Counted from the first letter of the stretch, positions 8,885-18,396 are shown. The stretch: 64,000 nucleotides of DNA from JBAXAM01 sp964213355 (GCA_964213355.1 CAXOVY010000008.1:51887-115886); one strand, 5' to 3'. Notes: a model not told the origin generated them from the letters alone. A program made the numbers and translations.

Positions 8885-10219
8885 TTAAGTAGACAAAATC
8901 CGCATTAGGTTACGATAATCTTCTGCTAAATTAGCGTTGCTGGTAACTAATGCTCTAATTGTACGACAAGCATGCATCACGGTTGTATGATCTCTACCGC
9001 CAAAAGCGTCGGCAATTTCAGGCAAGCTATGATTAGTTAAATCTTTAGCGAGAGTCATCGCAATTTGCCGTGGCCGTGCCAATGAGCGATTGCGGCGTTT
9101 CGATAACAAATCTGCAATCTTAATTTTGAAGTACTCAGCAACCATCTTCTGAATATTATCAATCGTAACTAATTTTGCCTGGAGTGCCAATAAATCTTTT
9201 AAGGCTTCGCGCGCAAAATCTAAAGTAATTGGTTGTCCAGTAAAGTGCGAATTAGCAATGACTCTTTTTAAAGCACCCTCTAATTCTCGTACATTTGACT
9301 GAATATGCTTGGCAATAAAAAAAGCAACATCATTGGGCAAATCTATTTGTGAAAGTTCAGCTTTGCTTTTTAAAATAGCAACACGCATTTCGAGTTCTGG
9401 CGGTTCAATGGCAATAGTTAATCCCCAGCCAAAGCGTGATTTCAAGCGCTCTTCTAATCCAGAAATTTCTTTTGGATAACGATCACAAGTTAAAATAACT
9501 TGTTGTTCAGCGTCCAGGAGTGCATTGAAGGTATGAAAAAATTCTTCCTGAGAGCGTTCTTTACCTGCAAAAAATTGAATGTCATCTATTAATAACGCAT
9601 CGAGTGAACGATAAAATTTTTTGAAATCATTAATTGAATTACGTTGCAAAGCTTTTACCATATCTGCAACAAAGCGTTCAGAATGCAGATATAATACGTT
9701 AGCTCTAGGATTTTGCTCTAGAATCATGTTGCCGATAGCATGCATGAGGTGAGTTTTACCAAGACCCACTCCGCCATAAATAAATAATGGATTATATGCT
9801 TTGCCGCTATTTTTTGCGACTTGTAATGCCGCTGCCCGCGCTAGTTGGTTTGCCTTACCTTCAACAAAACTCTCAAAAGTAAAAGTTTTGTTTAAATAAT
9901 TTAGAAAGGGGGTTTGGGGCGGTTTGGCTGGAATTTTCTTTTGTTTAGTAAGTGCTTCGGTTTTTTCCACAGTACGCTTAAGGCTGCCAACAGCAAGGTG
10001 TACCTTAGGATTGATGCAGCCAATATCTTGTAAAATAGCAATGATTTTTGCAAGAAAATTATCTTGGATATAATCAAGCACAAAATTGTTTGGCGCAAGC
10101 AAAATCAATTCATTTTCTTCGATTTCTACTTGTAATGGTCTAATCCAAGTATTGAATTGTTTTGTTGGAAGATCGTCTTGTAATCGCTCAAGGCATTGTT
10201 GCCAAAATTTTAGTTCCAC
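8885..10219 (-). CDS. dnaA: Chromosomal replication initiator DnaA
   Basis: DnaA is the ATP-dependent initiator that binds 9-base boxes and opens oriC. Domain I is at the N-terminus (WQQCLERLQDDLP). The AAA+ domain has Walker A (GGVGLGKTHLMHAIGN) and Walker B (LLIDDIQFFAGKE). The C-terminal DNA-binding domain ends with the signature GGRDHTTVMHACRTI. At 444 residues it is slightly short of the E. coli protein, owing to a short linker. The start codon is GTG at 10219. rpmH, often upstream, is replaced by gmhB. Confidence 0.98.
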   Translation of the reverse strand: MELKFWQQCLERLQDDLPTKQFNTWIRPLQVEIEENELILLAPNNFVLDYIQDNFLAKIIAILQDIGCINPKVHLAVGSLKRTVEKTEALTKQKKIPAKPPQTPFLNYLNKTFTFESFVEGKANQLARAAALQVAKNSGKAYNPLFIYGGVGLGKTHLMHAIGNMILEQNPRANVLYLHSERFVADMVKALQRNSINDFKKFYRSLDALLIDDIQFFAGKERSQEEFFHTFNALLDAEQQVILTCDRYPKEISGLEERLKSRFGWGLTIAIEPPELEMRVAILKSKAELSQIDLPNDVAFFIAKHIQSNVRELEGALKRVIANSHFTGQPITLDFAREALKDLLALQAKLVTIDNIQKMVAEYFKIKIADLLSKRRNRSLARPRQIAMTLAKDLTNHSLPEIADAFGGRDHTTVMHACRTIRALVTSNANLAEDYRNLMRILST

Positions 10220-10272
10220 ACGCCCTCTTTTACTGAAAAATTATTGCGTCATTCTAGCGTGATATCTTAAAG

Positions 10273-10281
10273 TTATCCACA
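10273..10281 (+). promoter_or_regulatory. Consensus DnaA box upstream of dnaA
   Basis: TTATCCACA matches the consensus DnaA box exactly and lies about 54 bases upstream of the dnaA start codon. I see no further clear boxes in the 108-base gap to gmhB, so it is more likely a site for dnaA autoregulation than a complete oriC. Confidence 0.6.
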
Positions 10282-10327
10282 GGGTGTGTTAATTATTTAA
10301 CTGTTTGACTTCACGCGGGGAATGTAT

Positions 10328-10855
10328 TTATAGTGAGTCCACTGCTTCGGCAAGATCAGCATAGATAGGAACATCTATTTCAGCTTTTAAGGTTTCCATT
10401 CCCTTACCAGTTTTGACCAATATTGCTGCGGCTCCACATGCTTTAGCCGCAAGAATGTCGCGCACTGCATCGCCAATAACTAATATTTCCTCAGGAGCAA
10501 CATTAAATTTGTGAGCAGCTTGCAGTAACAGCCCGGGTTTTGGTTTTCTGCACTTGCAATTATCTTCTGGCCTATGGGGACAAACAAAAATGTCATTCAT
10601 ATCAAGATGGCCACCTGCAACGGTGATTTGAGCAATCATTTTTTTGTGAACGGAATCTAAAGTTTCTGCGGTAAAATAATGCCTGGCAATTCCAGACTGA
10701 TTGGTTGCAATTGCAACGCTATAACCACTATGCTGCAATTTAGCGATTGCTTCAAGACTTCCAGGAATAGCGTGCCATTCATCTGGAGATTTTATATAGA
10801 ATGGTGAATCTTCATTGATTACACCGTCACGATCGAGGACAATTAACTTAAACAT
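10328..10855 (-). CDS. gmhB: D-glycero-beta-D-manno-heptose 1,7-bisphosphate 7-phosphatase
   Basis: This HAD-family phosphatase acts in ADP-heptose synthesis for the LPS core. It has the HAD motif I (LDRDGVINEDSPFY), motif II (IATNQSGIAR), the zinc-binding Cys/His insert (CPHRPEDNCKCRKPKPG) and motif IV (VIGDAVRDILAA). The ATG at 10855 begins MFKLIVLDRDG, the normal start for the family; a longer frame exists but adds 13 unlikely residues. A broken copy of its first codons lies about 600 bases upstream, beyond the Cys-rich peptide gene. Confidence 0.93.
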   Translation of the reverse strand: MFKLIVLDRDGVINEDSPFYIKSPDEWHAIPGSLEAIAKLQHSGYSVAIATNQSGIARHYFTAETLDSVHKKMIAQITVAGGHLDMNDIFVCPHRPEDNCKCRKPKPGLLLQAAHKFNVAPEEILVIGDAVRDILAAKACGAAAILVKTGKGMETLKAEIDVPIYADLAEAVDSL

Positions 10856-10945
10856 AATGTGTTTTAATATTTTTAGAAACACCAGACGACACAATCAGCT
10901 ATGACCTGGCTGTGTCAGAGATGTTGTACGTGTTTAGATAATGAC

Positions 10946-11248
10946 CTACCATTGGGACGGTTTTTTTACTATTTCAATGACGGTAGGTATCATTTCTTTG
11001 AGAAACTCTTTGAGGAAATTCCCCAGACATTTTTCATGCTCATTGCCACATGACCCATAGATTGAAAAACTATCCTTTGGATTATATATGAGTCCACAAT
11101 CTTTTTTATCTGTACAACAAAATTGTTTACATTGATCAAGGGATTGTACTTCAGCCGTATGTATGACTTTTCCATCGCAGTTTGTACACTCGCAGCTGAT
11201 CCCGCCACCCACCATCTGTACCTCATCACATCTTAGATTTGTAATCAT
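10946..11248 (-). CDS. Double-glycine-leader cysteine-rich peptide
   Basis: A 100-residue protein of no family I know. The start at 11248 is set by a GGAG site six bases upstream. It gives a 15-residue leader, MITNLRCDEVQMVGG, with the double glycine expected before cleavage by a C39-type peptidase/transporter. The mature part begins GISCECTNC and holds eleven or so cysteines in CxC, CC and single form, then a Lys/Glu-rich tail ending IVKKPSQW. The leader matches position by position the one of the peptide at 57756-58031 (M, I, L, basic, D, Q, GG). No transporter or modifying enzyme is adjacent. Bacteriocin-like or host-directed roles are both possible. Confidence 0.7.
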   Translation of the reverse strand: MITNLRCDEVQMVGGGISCECTNCDGKVIHTAEVQSLDQCKQFCCTDKKDCGLIYNPKDSFSIYGSCGNEHEKCLGNFLKEFLKEMIPTVIEIVKKPSQW

Positions 11249-11603
11249 ATTTCTCCACATTGTCACTGTTAACATCCCAATAGAAGCCTACTGTAACCAT
11301 TATTCTTTGTCAATACAAGTGGTTCGCACGAATTGTTTATATTGGAGCGATTGATGGTGAAGTATGGAAACATGTGGCAGGAGCTGTATAGCAGGTGGTG
11401 TTTTTATTGATTACACCAACGCGATCGAGGGTAATTAATTTAAGCATATTGTGATCCTAACATTTTTTATAAACTTAGCATCTTCATTCAGTTTTTGTTA
11501 TGAACGCTACCAAATCAATGCTTTTAACCAAGCAAATAAGCATGTCATTTAATAACGCTAATACGTAAATTTCATATTTCTATCAGATCTGTTATTCTTG
11601 CGC
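11249..11603. other. Gap holding a decayed gmhB 5' copy
   Basis: Between the Cys-rich peptide gene and rnpB there is no intact gene. The one recognisable piece is the broken gmhB start at 11403-11474. The rest is AT-rich with no clear signal. The rnpB promoter should lie at its right edge, but I could not pick a convincing -35/-10 pair. Confidence 0.6.
11403..11474 (-). pseudogene. Truncated duplicate of the gmhB start
   Basis: This stretch resembles 10812-10881, the gmhB start and leader, at roughly four bases in five. Read from the ATG at 11447 it gives MLKLITLDRVGVIN, against MFKLIVLDRDGVIN in gmhB. The second aspartate of the catalytic DxD is changed to Val, and similarity stops soon after. 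It is therefore a remnant. The Cys-rich peptide gene sits exactly between the two copies. Confidence 0.8.
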
Positions 11604-11972
11604 AGGGTTGGTTAGACAATCGCTCGACTGCCAATTTTGGTGTCGAGAGGAAAGTCCGGGCTCCACAGGGCAAAGAGCCAGATAACATCTGGGAGGTGCA
11701 AACCTACGGAAAGTGCCACAGAAAATATACCGCCTTACCACTTGTGGTAGGGTAAGGGTGAAAAGGTGCGGTAAGAGCGCACCGCATTGTTGGTGACAAC
11801 AATGGCACGGTAAACCCCTCTTGGAGCAAGACCAAGTAAGAATCTTAGTAGAGGCTAATGTTTCTACAGGTGCTGCCCGCATCAAGATTCGGGTAGGTCG
11901 CTTGAGGTGTGTGGTAACACACATCCCAGAGAAATGGTTGTCCACGACAGAACCCGGCTTATTACCAACCCT
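11604..11972 (+). ncRNA. rnpB: RNase P RNA (class A)
   Basis: This is the catalytic RNA that matures the 5' ends of tRNAs. The outer helix P1 is formed by AGGGTTGGT at the start and ACCAACCCT at the end. The conserved core is easy to follow: GAGGAAAGTCCGGGCTCC near the 5' side, GGTGAAAAGGTGCGGTAAGA in the specificity region, and ACAGAACCCGGCTTA before the 3' strand of P1. Open frames inside it are chance. It ends 20 bases before lspA. Confidence 0.97.
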
Positions 11973-11992
11973 ACAATTTTCGCGGGTAACTT

Positions 11993-12469
11993 ATGAATTT
12001 TGCTAAAAAATATTATTGGGTTTTTATCGCGATTTCAATATTTGTATTAGATCGCATTACTAAAATGCTGGTATTGCAATATTTGCCATTTAGATTGCCG
12101 GTTAATGTTCTACCTATGTTTAATTTGTTTTTTACTTTTAATACTGGATCTGCATTTGGTTTCTTAAATAGCGCTAGCGGTTGGCAAGGATGGTTGTTTA
12201 GCGGTGTCGCAATTGCAGTTAGTGCTTTTCTAGTAGTTTGGCAGTTTAAAATAAGTGTCCGGCATGCTTGGCTCAAAATAGCCTTGGCTTTGATTTTGGG
12301 TGGAACTTTGGGCAATTTATACGATAGGATAATTTATAATCATGTTGTAGATTTTCTCGATTTTTATTTTGGACAATGGCATTACGCCACTTTTAACTTA
12401 GCTGATTCAGCAATATGTATTGGCGCGATCATGCTATTGATCAGCTCTTCCCAAAAAGAAAAAATCTAA
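11993..12469 (+). CDS. lspA: Lipoprotein signal peptidase (signal peptidase II)
   Basis: LspA cuts the signal peptide of prolipoproteins in the inner membrane. The 158-residue protein has four hydrophobic segments. The catalytic aspartates lie in NLYDRIIYNHVVDF and FNLADSAI, with the family motif FNTGSAFGF earlier. It follows rnpB directly and converges with pilE, the two genes overlapping by four bases. Confidence 0.97.
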   Translation: MNFAKKYYWVFIAISIFVLDRITKMLVLQYLPFRLPVNVLPMFNLFFTFNTGSAFGFLNSASGWQGWLFSGVAIAVSAFLVVWQFKISVRHAWLKIALALILGGTLGNLYDRIIYNHVVDFLDFYFGQWHYATFNLADSAICIGAIMLLISSSQKEKI

Positions 12470-12843
12470 CGCCAACACTCTTCTGCAGACCCACCACCGC
12501 TAATATCCCTGTTACCATTTTGATCAAAAGTTAAAGAGCCACATAAGGTATCATATTCGGCTTGCTTTCCAAGTGGGTCGGCATGTAAAACATAGGTGTC
12601 GTCTGTTGCTGTCGGATACAGATGGTAATGGTTTATGTTATCTATTGTCACATTATTGTAGGTGTTGTGTAAAACATAGTGTTCTTCCATCTTCCCAGCC
12701 GCATTCATAAGTGATGTTATCGCATATGTACGCCGCATTTTTACTAAATGTTCATTATATAGTGGATAAGAGATAGTTCCTAAAATACCGATTATCATGA
12801 GGGTGATTAATAGCTCTATTAAAGTAAAACCCCGGTTTTTCAT
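12466..12843 (-). CDS. pilE: Type IV pilin-like protein, PilE family
   Basis: The N-terminus KNRGFTLIELLITLMIIGIL is the prepilin signature: cleavage is after the Gly of RG-FTLIE, with Glu at position 5 of the mature protein. The 125-residue length and two cysteines near the C-terminus (LCGSLTF and ECWR), likely a disulphide pair, fit minor pilins of the PilE type. No other pilus gene is nearby, so the role in pilus or type II secretion is inferred from family only. Confidence 0.85.
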   Translation of the reverse strand: MKNRGFTLIELLITLMIIGILGTISYPLYNEHLVKMRRTYAITSLMNAAGKMEEHYVLHNTYNNVTIDNINHYHLYPTATDDTYVLHADPLGKQAEYDTLCGSLTFDQNGNRDISGGGSAEECWR

Positions 12844-12903
12844 AATTCATTAAACGAAAGATTTAAACTTCCTGCAATACCGTATAAAATACTACAGCGT
12901 TAT

Positions 12904-12928
12904 CTTGAAATATTTCTTATTGCCCATA
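12904..12928 (+). promoter_or_regulatory. Heat-shock (sigma-32) promoter of clpB
   Basis: CTTGAAA at 12904-12910 and CCCATA at 12923-12928, with a 12-base spacer, match the RpoH consensus. It lies about 52 bases before the clpB start, which fits heat induction of this disaggregase. Confidence 0.75.
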
Positions 12929-12979
12929 GATTACAAGTTCAAACATGTACCATTTGTATTGTTTGATGGAGAATAAAAA

Positions 12980-15556
12980 ATGCGCCTAGAACAACTGACC
13001 GATAATTTTCGCGAGGCTTTAGCTGATGCCCAATCAAAAGCAATTGGCAAAGATAATCAATTTATTGAACCAGTGCATATGATGCTGGCTTTACTTGAAC
13101 AAAAGGGTACGGTTTATCATGTCTTACAAAAAGCGCGGACTAATATTATAAAATTACAAAGCGTATTAAACGATGCTTTAGAACAATTACCTAAAGTTGA
13201 AGGTGCGGCAGGCGAAGTTCATATTTCTAATGATTTGTTAAAACTATTAAACGTTGCCGATAAATTAGCACAACAACGCAAAGATCAATTTATTGCCAGT
13301 GAATTATTTTTATTGGCTGCAGTTGATGATAAAGGTGCTATTGGCAAAATATTAAAAGATGCAGGTGCAGTTAAAAACATACTTGAACAAGCAGTTAATG
13401 ATGTGCGTGGTGGCAAAGGAGTTGCTGATGCTGGTGCAGAAAATCAGCGGCAAGCTTTAGAAAAATATACCATCGATTTTACCGCACGTGCCGCTTGTGG
13501 CAAACTAGATCCAGTTATTGGGCGTGATGATGAAATTCGTCGTACTATCCAGGTGCTGCAGCGTCGCACAAAAAATAATCCGGTTTTGATCGGTGAGCCT
13601 GGTGTTGGTAAAACAGCAATTATTGAGGGTTTAGCTCAACGTATTATTAATAATGAAGTTCCCGATGGTCTCAAAAATAAACTAGTACTTGCCCTAGATA
13701 TGGGTACTCTAATTGCTGGCACTAAATTTCGTGGGGAATTTGAAGAGCGCCTGAAAAATGTTATAAGCGAAATCGTAAAAGCCGAAGGCCAAATTATTTT
13801 ATTCATTGATGAATTGCATATGGTTGTTGGTGCTGGCAAAGCGGAAGGGTCTATGGATGCTGGTAACATGTTAAAGCCAGCATTAGCGCGCGGTGATTTA
13901 CGTTGTATCGGTGCAACCACTTTGGATGAATATCGCAAATATATTGAAAAAGATGCAGCTCTAGAACGTCGTTTTCAAAAAGTTTTAGTAGATGAACCAA
14001 GTGTCCCCGACACAATTGCAATTTTGCGCGGGTTAAAAGAAAAGTATGAATTGCATCACGGTGTTGATATTTCTGATTCAGCCATTGTTGCTGCGGCAAC
14101 ACTTTCACATCGCTACATTACTGACCGCAATTTACCGGACAAAGCCATCGACTTGATTGATGAAGCTGCAAGTAAAATTCGGATGGAGATGGATTCAAAA
14201 CCAGAAGTTTTAGATCGTTTAAATCGCAAAATTATCCAACTCAAAATTGAGCGCGAAGCTTTGAAAAAAGAAACTGATGAGGCATCGAAGCAGCGTTTTG
14301 CCGATTTAGAAAAGCAATTAAAAACACAAGAAAAAGAATATTCTGGTTTGGATGAAATTTGGAAAAAAGAAAAAGCGGCAATACAAAGTGCACAAAAAAT
14401 CAAGGAAGACTTAGATCAGGCAAAACTTGATATGGAAGCAGCTAGGCGCAAAGTTGATCTTACCAAGATGTCAGAATTGCAATATGGAAAAATTCCGAGC
14501 CTGGAAAAGCAATTACAAGCAGCGCTCAAAGCGGAAAAAAACGAGACGCATTTAGTGCGTAATAAAGTTACGGAAGAAGAAGTTGCCGAAGTTGTTTCGA
14601 AGTGGACGCATATTCCAGTGAGCAAAATGCTTGAGGGTGAAAAAGAAAAATTATTGCAGATGGAAGACGCTCTACATAAACGTGTTATTGATCAAAACGA
14701 AGCAATTAAAGCTGTTTCCGACGCTATTCGGCGCTCGCGTGCAGGACTTGCTGACCCCAACAGGCCAATTGGCTCGTTTATGTTTTTAGGGCCAACTGGA
14801 GTTGGCAAAACCGAAGCTTGTAAAGCTTTAGCAGGGTTTTTATTTGACACTGAAGATGCAATGGTACGCATTGATATGTCAGAGTTCATGGAAAAACATT
14901 CAGTTGCACGACTAATCGGCGCGCCCCCAGGATATGTTGGTTACGAAGAGGGCGGTTATCTTACAGAGGCCATACGGCGTAAACCATATTCAGTAATTTT
15001 ATTGGATGAAATCGAAAAAGCGCATCATGATGTTTTTAATATTTTGCTCCAAGTTCTCGACGATGGCCGTTTAACTGATGGCCAGGGAAGAACTGTAGAT
15101 TTCCGCAACTGCGTTATTGTGATGACTTCAAATTTGGGATCACAATATATTCAAGAAGCAGGTAAAAATAGCTACGAAAAAGTAAAAGCGCTAGTTTTAG
15201 ATGCAGTCAAAGAAAAATTTCGCCCAGAATTTATTAATCGTGTTGATGAGATTGTGGTATTTCATAGTTTGGATCACAAACAAATTCGCATCATTACCGG
15301 TATTCAAATTAAACGTTTACAAAAGCGTTTGATGGAGCGTGATCTACAAATAGAAGTGAGCGATGAAGCTTTAGATTATTTAGCCGAAGCTGGTTTTGAT
15401 CCGGTTTATGGTGCGCGTCCGTTAAAACGTGCCATTCAGCAGCATCTAGAGAATCCTTTAGCTCAAGATATTCTCCAGGGCAAATTTATGCCAAAAGATA
15501 AAATTTTTGTTGAAAAGAGCGGTAGCAATTTGAAGTTTGTGCGCAAGAAAAAATAG
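12980..15556 (+). CDS. clpB: ATP-dependent disaggregase ClpB
   Basis: ClpB is a hexameric AAA+ machine that rescues aggregated proteins with DnaK. At 858 residues it is complete. Order: N-terminal Clp repeat domain, first AAA+ domain with GEPGVGKTAI, the coiled-coil middle domain (about 400-530, rich in Lys, Glu and Gln), second AAA+ domain with GPTGVGKTEA, and the C-terminal region with PVYGARPLKRAIQ. GGAG precedes the ATG. A sigma-32 promoter lies upstream. Confidence 0.99.
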   Translation: MRLEQLTDNFREALADAQSKAIGKDNQFIEPVHMMLALLEQKGTVYHVLQKARTNIIKLQSVLNDALEQLPKVEGAAGEVHISNDLLKLLNVADKLAQQRKDQFIASELFLLAAVDDKGAIGKILKDAGAVKNILEQAVNDVRGGKGVADAGAENQRQALEKYTIDFTARAACGKLDPVIGRDDEIRRTIQVLQRRTKNNPVLIGEPGVGKTAIIEGLAQRIINNEVPDGLKNKLVLALDMGTLIAGTKFRGEFEERLKNVISEIVKAEGQIILFIDELHMVVGAGKAEGSMDAGNMLKPALARGDLRCIGATTLDEYRKYIEKDAALERRFQKVLVDEPSVPDTIAILRGLKEKYELHHGVDISDSAIVAAATLSHRYITDRNLPDKAIDLIDEAASKIRMEMDSKPEVLDRLNRKIIQLKIEREALKKETDEASKQRFADLEKQLKTQEKEYSGLDEIWKKEKAAIQSAQKIKEDLDQAKLDMEAARRKVDLTKMSELQYGKIPSLEKQLQAALKAEKNETHLVRNKVTEEEVAEVVSKWTHIPVSKMLEGEKEKLLQMEDALHKRVIDQNEAIKAVSDAIRRSRAGLADPNRPIGSFMFLGPTGVGKTEACKALAGFLFDTEDAMVRIDMSEFMEKHSVARLIGAPPGYVGYEEGGYLTEAIRRKPYSVILLDEIEKAHHDVFNILLQVLDDGRLTDGQGRTVDFRNCVIVMTSNLGSQYIQEAGKNSYEKVKALVLDAVKEKFRPEFINRVDEIVVFHSLDHKQIRIITGIQIKRLQKRLMERDLQIEVSDEALDYLAEAGFDPVYGARPLKRAIQQHLENPLAQDILQGKFMPKDKIFVEKSGSNLKFVRKKK

Positions 15557-15564
15557 GATTATCT

Positions 15565-16713
15565 TTAAATTAGGTATTTCAGGTAAAGCAAAACCCTTCC
15601 GACAAGGTTTTGGTACCAGGGACGTTTTTGCCAATCTACTAAAAAAATTTCTTTAGAGGATTGTAAGTCGAGTAAAAATTGATGTTCCAATAATTGCTTT
15701 GATTCCGACAAGCGTACATTAATATCAACCTCAAGGTCATGGCGCAAACTCCGATGATTAAGGTTGCTTGAGCCAATAGTCATCCAATTGTCAATAATCA
15801 AAGTCTTGGCATGCAATACACTCGGTTTATATTCAAAAATACGCACCCCCGCTTTCAATAGTCTTGCATAAAAAGCCTGAGAAGCCCAAGGCATAAAAGC
15901 CACATCTGATTCCTGTGGCAATAAAATTCTAACATCGATCCCCAAGTATGCGGCTTCATTCAGGCATCTTAGTAAAAAATTATCTGGTACAAAATAAGCA
16001 TTAGTAATCCAAACCCGGTTTTTACAGCTTTTAATGCGTTGCAATAAATTTTTATATAAAATTCGGCGGCGATACCAGGCATTATTTAAACGAATAATTG
16101 GGTTGGTGCGGATATGACGGAAAAAATGGCGAATCCGTTCTTGAATAGGTAAATGTGTCCAAGCAGCTTCAAATGCCAGCAAAAGATCTTTGAGATCAAT
16201 ATGTTCTAAACGTACCCCCGTATCTCGCCACCCCCCTCCATCATAATTTTTGCCCAAATGCTGCTTCGAAATATTAAAACTACCAACGTATGCGATTTTT
16301 TTATCGATAACGCAAACTTTGCGATGATTGCGAGCATTAATTTTTAAGAACAAATAAATTAATTTAAGTAAAGATGGTGCTTTTATATGAGATCTACTCC
16401 ATTGCCACAATCTCCATGGGAACGGATGAAATACTCGCGTTTCTGTTCCCGCCTGCTCTAAGCTTTTAACGGCTGGACTGTTCCACTGTGGAGTACCGGC
16501 GCCATCAACTAGTAACCTCACTGCCACGCCACGCTTGGCAGCTTTGGTTAAAGCTGCGATAATTTTTTTACCTAAAGGATCCAATTCAAAAATATAAGTT
16601 TCGAGTTCAATCGATTTGTATGCACGAGCAATATCATGTAGCAACACCGAAAAATAATCACTTCCGGCAAAAAAGATTTGCTCTTCGTTAATATTTTGAT
16701 TTTTACTCGTCAT
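15565..16713 (-). CDS. Cardiolipin synthase, phospholipase D type (ClsB-like)
   Basis: This enzyme joins two phosphatidylglycerol-type lipids at the inner membrane. Both phospholipase D catalytic motifs are present: NHRKVCVIDKKIAYVGSFN and LHAKTLIIDNWMTIGSSN (HxK...D). The length and the start, close to the first domain without N-terminal membrane segments, fit ClsB. The ATG at 16713 is chosen; a longer frame to 16752 begins in what looks like the divergent promoter area. It ends nine bases from clpB, on the opposite strand. Confidence 0.88.
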   Translation of the reverse strand: MTSKNQNINEEQIFFAGSDYFSVLLHDIARAYKSIELETYIFELDPLGKKIIAALTKAAKRGVAVRLLVDGAGTPQWNSPAVKSLEQAGTETRVFHPFPWRLWQWSRSHIKAPSLLKLIYLFLKINARNHRKVCVIDKKIAYVGSFNISKQHLGKNYDGGGWRDTGVRLEHIDLKDLLLAFEAAWTHLPIQERIRHFFRHIRTNPIIRLNNAWYRRRILYKNLLQRIKSCKNRVWITNAYFVPDNFLLRCLNEAAYLGIDVRILLPQESDVAFMPWASQAFYARLLKAGVRIFEYKPSVLHAKTLIIDNWMTIGSSNLNHRSLRHDLEVDINVRLSESKQLLEHQFLLDLQSSKEIFLVDWQKRPWYQNLVGRVLLYLKYLI

Positions 16714-16817
16714 AATTTTGGTATAATCTAACACCAAATCATAAAAAAACATTATTAAGCTATGGTATGTTCATTATCAATGATTTTGATTGTAGTTTAA
16801 TGGGAGGCAAATACAAG

Positions 16818-17585
16818 ATGAATATCATACCTAACGAACCTCGGTCACGCGGGATTTATTTATTGCCAAATTTATTTACTATTGGTTCCTTTTTTGGCGG
16901 CTTTTTTGCTATTGTTTCATCGTTCACCGGCAATTATGACAATGCCGCTATTGCGATTTTTATTGCAATGATTATGGATAGCCTTGATGGTAGAGTAGCA
17001 CGTCTGACAAACACCATGACCTCTTTCGGTGCCGAGCTCGATAGCCTTGCTGATATGGTGTCATTTGCTGTTGCGCCAGCTTTTTTGGCTTACACCTGGA
17101 GTTTATCTGCCCTTGGTAAATTTGGTTGGCTTGCTGCTTTTATTTATATGGTTGCAGTCGCCTTGCGTTTGGCTCGTTTCAACACTCAAATTGGAAATAT
17201 GGACAAAAGATATTTTCAGGGGATGCCTTGTCCCGCAGCAGCTGCTGTAGTTACTAGCTTTGTTTGGATATGCTATGATTTTGAAATTGTTGGTAAATTA
17301 GCTACGATAGCATTAGCGTTCATTATGATTGCTGTTGGCACTTTGATGATAAGCAATATCCGTTTTCGCAGTTTTAAAGATGCGGAGTTAAAAAATCACG
17401 TGCCTTTTGTTGTAATTTTGATAGCAGTATTAGTTCTTGTTTTGATCACATTTGATCCTTCAAAAGTTTTATTTGTTGTTTTCGCTGGCTATGCTATTTC
17501 TGGGCCAGTAGCAACTATTTGGGGTTTGCGGCAGAAAAAACGGCTGCGTAAAAATTCCTTAACCCTACACAAAAAACATGAATAG
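16818..17585 (+). CDS. pssA: CDP-diacylglycerol-serine O-phosphatidyltransferase
   Basis: This integral membrane enzyme makes phosphatidylserine, the precursor of phosphatidylethanolamine. The CDP-alcohol motif is clear: MDSLDGRVARLTNTMTSFGA then ELDSLADM (DG..AR...G...D...D). Several hydrophobic segments follow. GGAGG ten bases upstream sets the ATG at 16818 rather than 16767. It overlaps nadC by eight bases, beginning a three-gene unit pssA-nadC-ttcA. Confidence 0.95.
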   Translation: MNIIPNEPRSRGIYLLPNLFTIGSFFGGFFAIVSSFTGNYDNAAIAIFIAMIMDSLDGRVARLTNTMTSFGAELDSLADMVSFAVAPAFLAYTWSLSALGKFGWLAAFIYMVAVALRLARFNTQIGNMDKRYFQGMPCPAAAAVVTSFVWICYDFEIVGKLATIALAFIMIAVGTLMISNIRFRSFKDAELKNHVPFVVILIAVLVLVLITFDPSKVLFVVFAGYAISGPVATIWGLRQKKRLRKNSLTLHKKHE

Positions 17586-18396
17586 AATAATAGAGTTGGC
17601 ATTAAAAGAAGATATAGGTAGAAAAGATATTACTGCAGGTTTAATTTCCAGTTCCTCTAAATCGCATGCTTATATCATCAGTCAGCAAAAAGCAATTATT
17701 TGTGGTATCGATTTTGTTACTGCCGTTTTTGCTAAAATTGATCCAAAAATAAAAATAACTTGGTTGGTCCAAGATGCAAATCTGATTCATGAAAAACAAA
17801 TCTTATGTAAGCTTTATGGCTCAACAAGATCCTTATTGACTGGTGAGCGAATAGCATTAAACTTTTTACAAACCTTATCGAGCACTGCAACTTTAACCCA
17901 TCAGTTCGTAAATAAAATTAAAGGTACCAAAGCTACAATTTTAGATACGCGCAAAACTTTGCCTGGTTTACGCTTAGCGCAAAAATATGCGGTAACATGT
18001 GGTGGGGGACGCAATCATCGCTTTAGTCTTTATGATGCGATTTTAATTAAAGAAAATCATATTGCTGCTTGTGGTTCAATAACCAATGCTGTTGCCAAAG
18101 CAAAAAATCTTTATCCAAATAAAACTATAGAAGTTGAGGTAAGGAACCTAAAAGAATTGCGCGAAGCATTGGCTACCAGCGCTGATAGAATCATGCTTGA
18201 TAATTTTACTCCTAAAGCAGTTTGTACTGCTGTAAAAATCAACAGGGGAAGGGTCAAATTGGAAATTTCCGGTGGTATAAATTTAAAAAATATTCGCGCA
18301 TTTGCAAAAACCGGAGTTGATTACATTTCTGTTGGTGCGCTTACTAAAACAGTAATACCAATCGAGCTATCGATGTTGTTTGGTTCAAAAAAATGA
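17578..18396 (+). CDS. nadC: Nicotinate-nucleotide pyrophosphorylase (quinolinate phosphoribosyltransferase)
   Basis: NadC turns quinolinate and PRPP into nicotinate mononucleotide in NAD synthesis. The 272-residue protein shows the family motifs ALKEDIGRKDITAG at the N-terminus, NFLQTLSSTATLT, DTRKTLPGLR, KYAVTCGGGRNHR and the C-terminal barrel end ISGGINLKNI. It overlaps pssA (8 bases) and ttcA (4 bases, ATGA), so the three are probably coupled in translation. nadA and nadB are not in the window. Confidence 0.97.
   Translation: MNRIIELALKEDIGRKDITAGLISSSSKSHAYIISQQKAIICGIDFVTAVFAKIDPKIKITWLVQDANLIHEKQILCKLYGSTRSLLTGERIALNFLQTLSSTATLTHQFVNKIKGTKATILDTRKTLPGLRLAQKYAVTCGGGRNHRFSLYDAILIKENHIAACGSITNAVAKAKNLYPNKTIEVEVRNLKELREALATSADRIMLDNFTPKAVCTAVKINRGRVKLEISGGINLKNIRAFAKTGVDYISVGALTKTVIPIELSMLFGSKK

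Noticed and set aside
10220..10327. A complete oriC upstream of dnaA
   Set aside because: Only one consensus DnaA box and no clear AT-rich unwinding array were found, so the evidence is too thin.
11592..12006. Open frames of 117 and 61 codons on both strands
   Set aside because: They lie in the RNase P RNA gene and their products have no protein-like pattern.
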